From Ventricola sp051883735 (GTDB lineage: Bacteria > Bacillota > Clostridia > Christensenellales > Aristaeellaceae), in contig JBJEUH010000160.1 of assembly GCA_051883735.1 (NCBI GenBank), forward strand, positions 1 to 14,764: a stretch of 14,764 bases of DNA, written 5' to 3'. Made by a program: the position numbers and the translations under genes. Position 1 is the first letter of the stretch; the number at the start of each line of letters is the position of its first letter. Positions 7,356-14,254 of this stretch are shown here, one piece after another. The notes below the pieces were generated by a model, which had not been told where the DNA came from, searched no databases, and saw nothing but the letters and a program-made list of their open reading frames with translations.

Positions 7356-8867
7356 TCACACCTCCTCAAGACACGCGATATTCTCCAGCGTCACTTGCTT
7401 TGTATATTTCATCTCCACGCCCAGCGCGCCGTTGGCGATCTTCACGTCTTTGAACGCGATGCGCGCGATCTCATGGCCGGGCACGTCAAAGCCGATCAGC
7501 TCGATCGGGCTGCAGGGCCGCATGTCGCCGCCGTCGTGCGCGGCCTGATACAGCCCGGTGAGCGTCAGGCGCTCAAAGCGGCAGTCGCTGAGCACGGGCG
7601 GAACCGGCGCGCCGACGCCATCGTCGTTGTAGGGCACGGCGTGCATCATCACGCGCGGCACCACGCAGTCGCGCACGAGGACATTGCACACATAGCCGCC
7701 GCGCTTTTGGGTCGCCTTGATCTCCAGGCCGCTCATGGACACGCGCAGATCGCAGTCCCAGATGCGCACGTCCTCGATGCCGCCGCTCATCTCGCTGCCC
7801 ATGACGATGCCGTGGCCGAACGCGCTGGTGCAGTCGAACACGCGGATATGGCGCGAGGGGCGCGCGATCCGGTTGCCCTCCGGGTTTTTGCCGGACTTGA
7901 TGGCGACCGCGTCGTCGCCGGTGTAAAACGCGGAGGCAAAGAGCGTGCAGTGCTCGCTCGAGTCCGGGTCCCAGCCGTCGCCGTTCCAGACGCCCTCGGA
8001 GCGGAAGACGCAGTGGTCGGTCACCACCTCGTCGCAGTAGATCATGTGCACGTTCCAGGACGCGCCGTTCTTGAGCGTCAGGCCGCTGATGCGCACATTC
8101 CTGCAGTTGCTCAGGTTGATCAGCCGCGGGCGCACGCGGCCGGGGATCGTGTGGTCATTTTCGCACGTCGCAACCAGCTCGGCGTTTTCAGCGAGGTATT
8201 CCTTCAGCCGCTCCCGCTCGCTGTCGATCACGCGCAGGCAGAGCGTCTGGCCACCGCTGGCGATCGTGCCCCCGCCGTGGATGAGCACGTTTTCGCAGTT
8301 CGGCCCGGACGTGTGATCCATGTGCCCGAAGTTCAGCACGCTCGAGTAGCACTCCATCTCGTAGCCCTCAAAGCGGCTCGGGATGCGCGGCAGATAATCC
8401 TCGACGTTCGCCGTGCCCTGCAGCACCGCGCCCTCGTCGAGGAGGATCTCCATGTCGCTGTGGCCGCGCAGCGCGCCGGTCATGTACACGCCCGCCGGGA
8501 AATAGACGCAGTCGTCCCTCCCGCAGTCGTCAAAGGCGCGCTGGAGCGCCGCGGTGTTGAGCGTGACCCCGTCGCCGCGGGCGCCATAGGGCGGCTGCGT
8601 CACGTCGATGCGCTGGCGGCGCGCGGTCGTCTCCGCCTGCGCGCGCAGCTGAATCGTCCCGGCCTCCGTCTCGCAGCGCACGCCCAGTTCATAGCGGGTC
8701 TGCGGAGCAAGGCCGCCGATCGTGCAATGCGTGCGGTCCGTCTGCGCCGCCTCGCGCCCGTCGAGCGTCACCGTATAGGTCTGCTGCGCCGCCGCCGATT
8801 CCGGCTTGTCCCAGTACAGGGTCAGCGCATCGTGCGTCGGACACACAAAGAGTTTCAGGCTGTCCAT
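7356..8867 (-). CDS. GH28 family glycosidase (exo-polygalacturonase/rhamnogalacturonan galacturonidase type)
   Basis: Probably removes galacturonic acid from pectic oligosaccharides inside the cell. Residues ~1-85 look like a fibronectin type III-like domain (LTLYWDKPE, YTVTLDG, GLAPQTRYELGV); ~87-500 form the right-handed beta-helix. GH28 catalytic blocks are present in order: NGDGWDP with Asp297, GDDAVAIKSG with Asp318 and Asp319, and GHGIVMGS (351-358). The fourth block, usually RIK, reads GLEIKATQKRGG (380-391), keeping Lys384 but not the Arg. No signal peptide is visible. GGGAG lies 6 bases before the ATG. Four bases separate the stop from rhaB, so it heads the rha transcript, which argues for a substrate yielding rhamnose, i.e. 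rhamnogalacturonan rather than plain homogalacturonan. Exact linkage cut is inferred. Confidence 0.88.
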   Translation of the reverse strand: MDSLKLFVCPTHDALTLYWDKPESAAAQQTYTVTLDGREAAQTDRTHCTIGGLAPQTRYELGVRCETEAGTIQLRAQAETTARRQRIDVTQPPYGARGDGVTLNTAALQRAFDDCGRDDCVYFPAGVYMTGALRGHSDMEILLDEGAVLQGTANVEDYLPRIPSRFEGYEMECYSSVLNFGHMDHTSGPNCENVLIHGGGTIASGGQTLCLRVIDSERERLKEYLAENAELVATCENDHTIPGRVRPRLINLSNCRNVRISGLTLKNGASWNVHMIYCDEVVTDHCVFRSEGVWNGDGWDPDSSEHCTLFASAFYTGDDAVAIKSGKNPEGNRIARPSRHIRVFDCTSAFGHGIVMGSEMSGGIEDVRIWDCDLRVSMSGLEIKATQKRGGYVCNVLVRDCVVPRVMMHAVPYNDDGVGAPVPPVLSDCRFERLTLTGLYQAAHDGGDMRPCSPIELIGFDVPGHEIARIAFKDVKIANGALGVEMKYTKQVTLENIACLEEV

Positions 8868-8896
8868 CGTGTTCTCCCTTCTTCCTACACAGGGGG

Positions 8897-9064
8897 TACG
8901 TTAGGGCTGCCGCTCAAACCCGCCTGAGGGGACCGAAGTCGAGCGCGCCCTGTGGGCGAAAAAGCGAGACGGAGTGTCGGGAATCGCAAGAAGTGCCGCT
9001 TGCGGCACGACTATGCGAGTTCCCCGGACTTTCATCCCACAGACTCCCTTCTTCGCTTCGCGCA
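8897..9064 (-). repeat. Dispersed 3'-end hairpin repeat, copy B (after the SGNH gene), expanded
   Basis: Shares TACGTTAGGGCTGCCGC (8897-8913) and CGCCTGAGGG at one end and CAGACTCCCTTCTTCGCTTC (9040-9059) at the other with copy A (3516-3588). Instead of a 5-base loop, about 110 bases lie between the two arms. These contain GTGCCGC-TT-GCGGCAC (8993-9008), a CTGTGGG/CCCACAG pair (8950-8956 with 9035-9041) and ATGCGAGTTCCCCGG (9013-9027), which recurs exactly in copy C. It occupies most of the 226-base gap between the SGNH and GH28 genes. No promoter for GH28 was evident in this gap. Confidence 0.65.
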
Positions 9065-9093
9065 CAGGAAAGATGATGGGATGAAATTCAGCG

Positions 9094-10551
9094 TCAGATT
9101 TTCGCTTGGCGACAAAGGCGCGCCGCCTCCGCGCGCGTGATGACGGCCTCGCCGCCGTCCGGCAGATGATCCGCACAGCAGCGCATGCCGTAGCCCGCTT
9201 TGAGCACGCGCATGAATTCCCGCTCCGTCACCGCGCGATGGCGGTGGAGCCTGCCGTCCGAGAGCATCTCAGCCGGAATCAGCCGGTGCTGCAGCGCGCA
9301 GCGCACGTCCTCCGTAAAGCTCTCGCCCTGCGCGATATCATCGGGCAGCGCCACGGGCGCGTTGTGGCCGAACAGGCCGCACGTCCGGTTCACCAGCTCG
9401 AGCGCCTCCATGCGCGTCAGCGGCGCGTCCGGCCGGATCTCCTCACAGCGCCGGTACAGCGCCTCCAGCCCCTCCGGCGGCAGGGCCTCGTCGCCCTGGA
9501 AGGCCGCCGGCACGTCGTACGGCGGATGGGGCGTCCATGCGCCGCCCTGCGCCGCATCCTCAAGGCCCAGCCGCGCCAGCTCACCGGCTACAAACGCCGC
9601 CGCGCGGTACGCGCCGAAGTCGTTGGTATGCGTGTAGTCGCCGATGTGAAACAGCGTCTTCGCCGCGTCGCGCCCGGTGTCCATCAGCAGCGCCCGCATG
9701 AACGCGTGCAGGTCGATCAGCGGCACGCCGTTCTGCGCGGCGACCCGCCTGGCGGCCTGCGCAAAGGGCAGCAACAGATCGCAGTAGCGCCGCTCGTCCC
9801 ACCAGCTGTTTCGCGCCAGCGGCGTGACCAGAATGGGCTGTGCGCCCAGCGCGCGCAGCTCCTGCACATAGGCGTGCAGCGCCTGCGCATAGCCGCCCTC
9901 CGCCGTCAGATGCGGCCGCTTCTGGTCGTTGTGGCCAAACTGCATCAGCACCAGATCCCCCGGCCTGAGCTGCGCCTTCATCAGGTCGTACAGGCCCTCC
10001 GTGCGGAAGGTCTCCGCCGTCAGACCCGAGCGCGCAAAGTTGCCCACGCAGGCGGCTTCCCCCAGCAGCGCGGGCAGCATCTGCCCCCAGCCGCAGTACG
10101 TCGCGCCCGGCGCATACGGGCTGAGCGCGCCCTGATCCGTCACCGTCGAATCGCCCATCAGCAGCACGGCGCGCACATCCGCCGCCTCCGCGCGGACGGA
10201 TTCCACCGTCACGCCGTCGCCCACGAGCGCCAGCTCGATCCCGCAGCCAGGCGCCGGCTCGTCCGCGCCCTCCGGCAAAACCGGATGCACCATGCACAGG
10301 GCCGTCACGCAGCGCCGCTCCCCGGCCCGCAGCGCGCCGCGCCAGAGCAGCCTGCGGCAGTTGGCAAACAGGAGAACCTCCTGCGCGTCGCGCTGCGCCC
10401 TGAGGCAGACCGAGAGGCGCCAGCGTCCCTGCGCCGCCTCCACGCGCATGCAGACCGGCGAGGCATAGCCCTTCGCCCCGCCGCAGTCCCCTTGCGCAAA
10501 GCCCGCGCAGGGCAGGTCCGCGCTCTTCACGCGCCCAATGCGCAAATCCAT
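9094..10551 (-). CDS. SGNH-family esterase, rhamnogalacturonan acetylesterase type, with SLH-like C-terminus
   Basis: Likely removes acetyl groups from galacturonate of rhamnogalacturonan oligosaccharides. Residues ~1-125 are an unassigned, probably beta-rich domain. The SGNH core (~126-335) shows block I GDSTVTD with nucleophile Ser135, block II NFARSG, block III FGHND with Asn208, and block V GDYTH with Asp305 and His308, the layout of CE12/YesT-like esterases. Residues ~375-485 carry two PLTRMEALELV / ITRAEAARLC motifs that resemble S-layer homology repeats. There is no signal peptide. ATG at 10551 is preferred (GGAGG 7 bases upstream); an in-frame ATG at 10629 has a GGAGG 14 bases away and would add 26 residues. 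Divergent from the GH105 gene and upstream of the GH28-rha run, with which it may share a transcript. Confidence 0.82.
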   Translation of the reverse strand: MDLRIGRVKSADLPCAGFAQGDCGGAKGYASPVCMRVEAAQGRWRLSVCLRAQRDAQEVLLFANCRRLLWRGALRAGERRCVTALCMVHPVLPEGADEPAPGCGIELALVGDGVTVESVRAEAADVRAVLLMGDSTVTDQGALSPYAPGATYCGWGQMLPALLGEAACVGNFARSGLTAETFRTEGLYDLMKAQLRPGDLVLMQFGHNDQKRPHLTAEGGYAQALHAYVQELRALGAQPILVTPLARNSWWDERRYCDLLLPFAQAARRVAAQNGVPLIDLHAFMRALLMDTGRDAAKTLFHIGDYTHTNDFGAYRAAAFVAGELARLGLEDAAQGGAWTPHPPYDVPAAFQGDEALPPEGLEALYRRCEEIRPDAPLTRMEALELVNRTCGLFGHNAPVALPDDIAQGESFTEDVRCALQHRLIPAEMLSDGRLHRHRAVTEREFMRVLKAGYGMRCCADHLPDGGEAVITRAEAARLCRQAKI

Positions 10552-10672
10552 CCCTTTTCCTCCATCCCCGTGCGCAGCGCGCGTCGGCCATCCTGCCGTT
10601 TTTCCCGCGTCCGCGCGCGTTTCCTTCATATGATTGTTACGTTCCTCCGCAGCCGCGCGTTCCCCTGCTCCC

Positions 10673-10720
10673 CGAGCAAAAATTGGATGATTTTGCACAG
10701 TTTTTGCTCGAAAGTGTGCA
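10673..10720. promoter_or_regulatory. Inverted-repeat operator cluster between the divergent arms
   Basis: CGAGCAAAAA (10673-10682) and TTTTTGCTCG (10701-10710) are a perfect 10-bp inverted repeat with 18 bases between. Inside it TTTTGC recurs at 10691-10696 and 10702-10707, exactly 11 bases (one helical turn) apart, and TGCACA (10694-10699) pairs with TGTGCA (10715-10720). Such spaced half-sites are typical of AraC- or LacI-type regulators. The cluster ends 29 bases upstream of the GH105 -35 box, a position that suits activation; it also faces the SGNH gene. No regulator gene for it lies in the window. Confidence 0.6.
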
Positions 10721-10739
10721 TTCGCGCAGCCCCCTGAAT

Positions 10740-10768
10740 TTGAATTGGATCATGGGTTCTGATATAAT
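10740..10768 (+). promoter_or_regulatory. Promoter of the GH105-GH112 arm
   Basis: TTGAAT (10740-10745), a 17-base spacer and a perfect TATAAT (10763-10768) preceded by TG one base away (extended -10). It lies about 54 bases before the GH105 ATG. With the operator cluster and the untranslated leader it fills the 270-base divergent spacer 10552-10821. No comparably clear promoter was found for the minus-strand SGNH gene. Confidence 0.75.
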
Positions 10769-10821
10769 CATTTTATCACAGAATTGACACATTCCACGAC
10801 TTTTCATCAGGAGGAATCACC

Positions 10822-11871
10822 ATGGCGAACATCACCTTTGACCGCGATCGCGTGCTCAGCGCGATCGACGCGATTGTCCGTCAGACCATGAACATGGATA
10901 TGATGTGGGACTGGCCCTGCGGCGTGGCGTACCTGGGTATCTGCGAGGCCTGGCGCGTCACCGGGAGACAGGAATACCTCGATCTGCTCAAGGCGCGCGT
11001 GGACGAATACATCGAGCTGGGCCTGCCCAGCTGGACGGTCAACACCTGCTCCATGGGCCATGCGATGCTCACGCTGTACGAGGTCACCGGCGACGAGAAG
11101 TACAAGGACATCGCGCTGAGCAAGCTCGACTATCTGCGCCACCGCGCGCTGCGCTTCGGCGACAGCGTGCTGCAGCACACCGTCTCCGACAAGAACGACT
11201 TCCCGGAGCAGTGCTGGGCGGACACGCTGTTCATGGCAGCGTACTTCATGCTGCGCGCGGGCGTGATGTTCGGCGACAGCGACCTCGTGGACGACGCGCT
11301 CAATCAGTACTACTGGCACATCCAGTTCCTTCAGGACGAGAAGACCGGCCTGTGGTACCACGGCTACAGCCATGTGAGCAAGACGCACCTCTCCGGCTTC
11401 TACTGGGGCCGCGCCAACGCCTGGGCGGCCTACACGATGAGCCAGGTCGGCCGCACCCTGCCGGAGTGCTATCTGTATCCCAAATACCTGGAAATCGCCG
11501 GCGCGCTCTCCGAGCAGCTCGCCGCGCTCAAGCTGCTGCAGACTAAAAACGGCCTGTGGCGCACCATCCTTGACGACGAGGAGAGCTACGAGGAGGTCTC
11601 CGCCTCGGCCGGCATCGCCGCGGCGATGGTCATCAAGGGCAACCCGCTGCACCTCAAATACATCGACAGGGCGGTCGAGGGGATTCTCGGCAACGTCACG
11701 CCCGAGGGCCGCGTGAAGAACGTCTCCGCCGGCACCGCCGTCATGCGCGACCGCGAGGGCTACATGAACATCCCGCGCAAGTGGACGCAGGGCTGGGGCC
11801 AGGGGCTCGCGCTGGCCTTCCTGGCCGCCGTGCTGGAGGCCGGCAGCCGAACCGTCGACGGCGCGCTGTAA
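10822..11871 (+). CDS. GH105 unsaturated rhamnogalacturonyl hydrolase (YteR/YesR type)
   Basis: Hydrolyses the terminal 4,5-unsaturated galacturonate from lyase-made rhamnogalacturonan oligosaccharides, in the cytoplasm. The 349-residue all-helical barrel matches the family length (about 340-380). MWDWPCGVAYLGI near the N-terminus and CWADTLFMAAYFMLRAG (131-147), with the likely catalytic Asp134, match the conserved W-x-DT-x-FM block; GLWYHGY (176-182), FYWGRANAWAAYTM (193-206) and KWTQGWGQGLAL near the end complete the signature. No signal peptide. AGGAGG is 7 bases before the ATG. A clear promoter lies upstream and the GH112 gene starts 9 bases after its stop, so the two form an operon. Known relatives in Bacillus subtilis sit beside LplA-type transporters, as here. 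Confidence 0.93.
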   Translation: MANITFDRDRVLSAIDAIVRQTMNMDMMWDWPCGVAYLGICEAWRVTGRQEYLDLLKARVDEYIELGLPSWTVNTCSMGHAMLTLYEVTGDEKYKDIALSKLDYLRHRALRFGDSVLQHTVSDKNDFPEQCWADTLFMAAYFMLRAGVMFGDSDLVDDALNQYYWHIQFLQDEKTGLWYHGYSHVSKTHLSGFYWGRANAWAAYTMSQVGRTLPECYLYPKYLEIAGALSEQLAALKLLQTKNGLWRTILDDEESYEEVSASAGIAAAMVIKGNPLHLKYIDRAVEGILGNVTPEGRVKNVSAGTAVMRDREGYMNIPRKWTQGWGQGLALAFLAAVLEAGSRTVDGAL

Positions 11872-11880
11872 GGAGGACGT

Positions 11881-14022
11881 ATGAAACGAGCAGACTTTAC
11901 CCTGCCCGGCGAGGCCGGCTATGAAGCCCTGACCCTCGAGCTTGCGAAGAAGTGGGGCGCGGACGTGATCCGCGACAGCGACGGCACCCGGCTCTCCCCG
12001 GAGATCACCGACGCCGGCTACCGCATCTACTCCACCATCTGCATCATCCGCCAGCACAACGCATTCGCCGAGGCGCACCCGGACAGCCAGCAGCAGACGT
12101 TCCTGTGCTCCAGGCCGGTGACGGCCACGGGTGAGCGCGTCACGATCCGCCCGATGGACGGCTACTTTGCCGAGCAGCTTGCGCTGAACGACACGCCCGA
12201 CGCCCTGCGCTACATGCAGGTGTTCGACCGCACGGAAAACCGCGAGGTGCCGCGCGCGCAGTGGGCCTACGCGGACGGCGCCGTCACAATCTCCGGCGCG
12301 CAGCCCTGGCATCAGTACACGGTCTCCTTCCTCGCCTGGCGCATCTGGGAAGAGATCAACATGTACAACCACACGACCAACGCCTGGACCAGCGAGCACC
12401 TGCGTCAGCTCGACCCGCGCCATGCCGCCGCCTGGCAGTACCTGCAGGACTGGATGGACGACTGGTGCAGGAGGAACCCGCAGACGAGCGTCGTGCGCCT
12501 GACCTCGCTGTTTTACAACTTCGTCTGGATCTGGGGCGACAATCCGCGCAACCGCCATCTGTTCACCGACTGGGCCAGCTACGACTTCACCGTCAGCCCG
12601 GCAGCGCTCGATGCATTCGAGGAGAAGTACGGCTACACGCTGACTGCCGAGGACTTTGTGTGCGGCGGCAGGCACCAGGTGACCCACATGCCGCCGAGTC
12701 GGGCGAAGCTTGACTACATGGACTTCACCCAGGAATTCGTGGCCGACAGGGCGCGCGTGCTGGTGGACATCATCCACCGCCACGGCAAGCAGGCCTATGT
12801 CTTCTACGACGACAGCTGGGTCGGCATGGAGCCGTGCGGCAGGCGCTTTGCCTCCATCGGCTTTGACGGCCTGATCAAGTGCGTCTTTTCCGGCTTCGAG
12901 TGCCGCCTGTGCGCCTGCGCCGATGTGCCCGTGCACGAGCTGCGCTTCCATCCGTATCTGTTCCCGGTGGGCCTGGGCGGCCTGCCGACCTTCTCCGAGG
13001 GCGGCGATCCCGCCCGGGACGCGATGCGCTACTGGCGCAGCGTGCGCCGCGCGCTGCTGCGCGAGCCGGTGGACCGCATCGGCCTGGGCGGCTATCTGCA
13101 CCTGACGCTCGGCTTCCCGGCGTTCAATGACACGATCGAGGCGATCTCCGACGAGTTCCGCCGCATCAAGGCGTTTCATGCCCACGGCAAGCCCTACGTC
13201 CTGCCCTGCCGCGTCGCCGTGCTGCACACCTGGGGCAGCCTGCGCTCCTGGACGCTCTCCGGCCATTTCCACGAGACGGACAAGCACGCGCTCATCCACA
13301 TCAACGAGGCGCTCTCCGGCCTGCCGGTGGACGTGAAGTTCATCAGCTTCGAGGATGTGAAGCATGGCGCGCTCAGGGACGTCGATGTGGTCATCAACGC
13401 GGGCCGCATGGGCGATGCGTGGAGCGGCGGCGACAGCTGGCGCGACGCGGCGCTGGTCAGCGAGCTGACCCGCTTTGTCTACGAGGGCGGCGCGTTCATC
13501 GGCGTGAACGAGCCCTCCGCCGTGCCCGGATACGACCGCACGCTGCGCATGGCGCATGTGCTGGGCGTGGACATCGACAAGGGCGAGCGCGTCTGCCACG
13601 GCCGCTGGCAGTTTGACGTGGACGAGAATGTGCCGGTCACGGTGTGCCCGGACGCGCTGGGCCGCAACCCGAACGTCTATCTGACGGACGGCACCGCCCG
13701 CGTGCTCTGCGAAAAGGACGGCGCGCCGCAGATGACCGTGCATGAATTCGGCCGCGGCAAGGGCGTGTACATGAGCCACTTCACCGTCTCGCCGGAGAGC
13801 ACGCGCATGCTGCTGGAGACGCTGCTTCTGTGCTGCAACCTGCCCGGAGACAGCGCGTACACCTCCGACAGCGCGCGCGTGGAGGCCGCGTGGTACCCCG
13901 CCGACCGCGTGCTCGTCGCGCTCAACAACGCCGAGGAGACGGTCAGCGTAAGCATCCACACCCCGGACGGCGACGTCCCCGTGACGCTCGCGCCGCTGGA
14001 GACGCGGCTGATTCAGCTGTAA
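11881..14022 (+). CDS. GH112 phosphorylase, predicted D-galactosyl-beta-1,4-L-rhamnose phosphorylase
   Basis: Predicted to split galactosyl-L-rhamnose with inorganic phosphate into alpha-galactose-1-phosphate and L-rhamnose. The 713-residue sequence resembles the galacto-/lacto-N-biose phosphorylase family across its length: MYNHTTNAWT (161-170), SVVRLTSLFYNFVWIWG (203-219), HGKQAYVFYDDSWVGMEP (301-318) with Asp311 in the place of the family's catalytic acid, SEGGDPARDAMRYWRSVRRA, EPVDRIGLGGYLHL (395-408) and FVYEGGAFIGVNEPS (532-546). GH112 includes galacto-N-biose, lacto-N-biose and galactosyl-rhamnose phosphorylases. The rhamnose specificity is inferred from neighbouring rha and rhamnogalacturonan genes and from DSW where the N-biose enzymes have DHW, as I recall them. 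No signal peptide; AGGAGG is 4 bases before the ATG. Family assignment firm, substrate likely. Confidence 0.88.
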   Translation: MKRADFTLPGEAGYEALTLELAKKWGADVIRDSDGTRLSPEITDAGYRIYSTICIIRQHNAFAEAHPDSQQQTFLCSRPVTATGERVTIRPMDGYFAEQLALNDTPDALRYMQVFDRTENREVPRAQWAYADGAVTISGAQPWHQYTVSFLAWRIWEEINMYNHTTNAWTSEHLRQLDPRHAAAWQYLQDWMDDWCRRNPQTSVVRLTSLFYNFVWIWGDNPRNRHLFTDWASYDFTVSPAALDAFEEKYGYTLTAEDFVCGGRHQVTHMPPSRAKLDYMDFTQEFVADRARVLVDIIHRHGKQAYVFYDDSWVGMEPCGRRFASIGFDGLIKCVFSGFECRLCACADVPVHELRFHPYLFPVGLGGLPTFSEGGDPARDAMRYWRSVRRALLREPVDRIGLGGYLHLTLGFPAFNDTIEAISDEFRRIKAFHAHGKPYVLPCRVAVLHTWGSLRSWTLSGHFHETDKHALIHINEALSGLPVDVKFISFEDVKHGALRDVDVVINAGRMGDAWSGGDSWRDAALVSELTRFVYEGGAFIGVNEPSAVPGYDRTLRMAHVLGVDIDKGERVCHGRWQFDVDENVPVTVCPDALGRNPNVYLTDGTARVLCEKDGAPQMTVHEFGRGKGVYMSHFTVSPESTRMLLETLLLCCNLPGDSAYTSDSARVEAAWYPADRVLVALNNAEETVSVSIHTPDGDVPVTLAPLETRLIQL

Positions 14023-14052
14023 CGCCGTTTCGCAAAAATTCGCTTTCAAGTG

Positions 14053-14120
14053 TGTGAAGCGAAGAAAGGTGACTGAGGAATGCGAGTTCCCCGGGCCAGC
14101 AGCCCGGCGTTCCCCATCAG
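14053..14120 (+). repeat. Dispersed 3'-end hairpin repeat, copy C (after the GH112 gene)
   Basis: GTGAAGCGAAGAAAGGTGAC (14054-14073) matches, with few changes, the minus-strand reading of the copy A and B ends. It is followed by a compound hairpin: CTGA (14073-14076) with TCAG (14117-14120), GGAA with TTCC, and a perfect CCGGGC-CAGCA-GCCCGG (14091-14107). ATGCGAGTTCCCCGG (14080-14094) is identical to 15 bases of copy B. The TAGGGC part is absent. It begins 31 bases after the GH112 stop, in the same orientation to transcription as the other copies. Confidence 0.55.
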
Positions 14121-14194
14121 ACAAAGGAAAAGCAGCCTACGATTGAAACGGTTGTGATCCGCAAAGCAAGAATTTCAGCAACCATACGAAAAGT

Positions 14195-14222
14195 CCCCGC
14201 CGGTCACCCGGCAGGGATTTTT
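14195..14222. terminator. Bidirectional intrinsic terminator between GH112 and the binding-protein gene
   Basis: CCCCGCCGG (14195-14203) and CCGGCAGGG (14208-14216) pair over 8 of 9 positions around a TCAC loop. On the plus strand it is followed by ATTTTTA, ending the GH105-GH112 transcript. On the minus strand it is followed by ACTTTTCG, so it can also end the converging binding-protein transcript. It lies in the 232-base gap that also holds repeat copy C; nothing else was recognised there. Confidence 0.85.
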
Positions 14223-14254
14223 ATGGCTTCTGGGATCAGAGGATCGCGCTGCGC

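Noticed and set aside
7352..7369. TTG start adding six residues to RhaB, and similar TTG starts for RhaA (6060) and PutP (2532)
   Set aside because: In each case the TTG overlaps or abuts the Shine-Dalgarno that serves the downstream ATG at 8-9 bases.
3516..9064. The repeated hairpin words as a CRISPR array or as long terminal repeats of one transposon
   Set aside because: Copies are thousands of bases apart, unequal in length, without regular spacers, a transposase or target-site duplications between them.
9106..10737. A 543-codon plus-strand frame opposite the SGNH esterase, and similar frames opposite rhaB (6068-7453) and GH28 (7269-8927)
   Set aside because: Arg/His/Ala-rich shadows of minus-strand genes that have intact catalytic motifs and ribosome binding sites.
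10784..10789. TTGACA as a second -35 box before GH105
   Set aside because: No acceptable -10 hexamer lies 16-18 bases downstream; the sequence there runs into the ribosome binding site.
10807..14124. A very long minus-strand open frame (1105 codons) opposite GH105 and GH112
   Set aside because: Its translation is a His/Arg/Ala/Val-rich mixture without domains, lies antisense to two clear enzymes, and has no Shine-Dalgarno; long stop-free antisense frames are expected in GC-rich genes.
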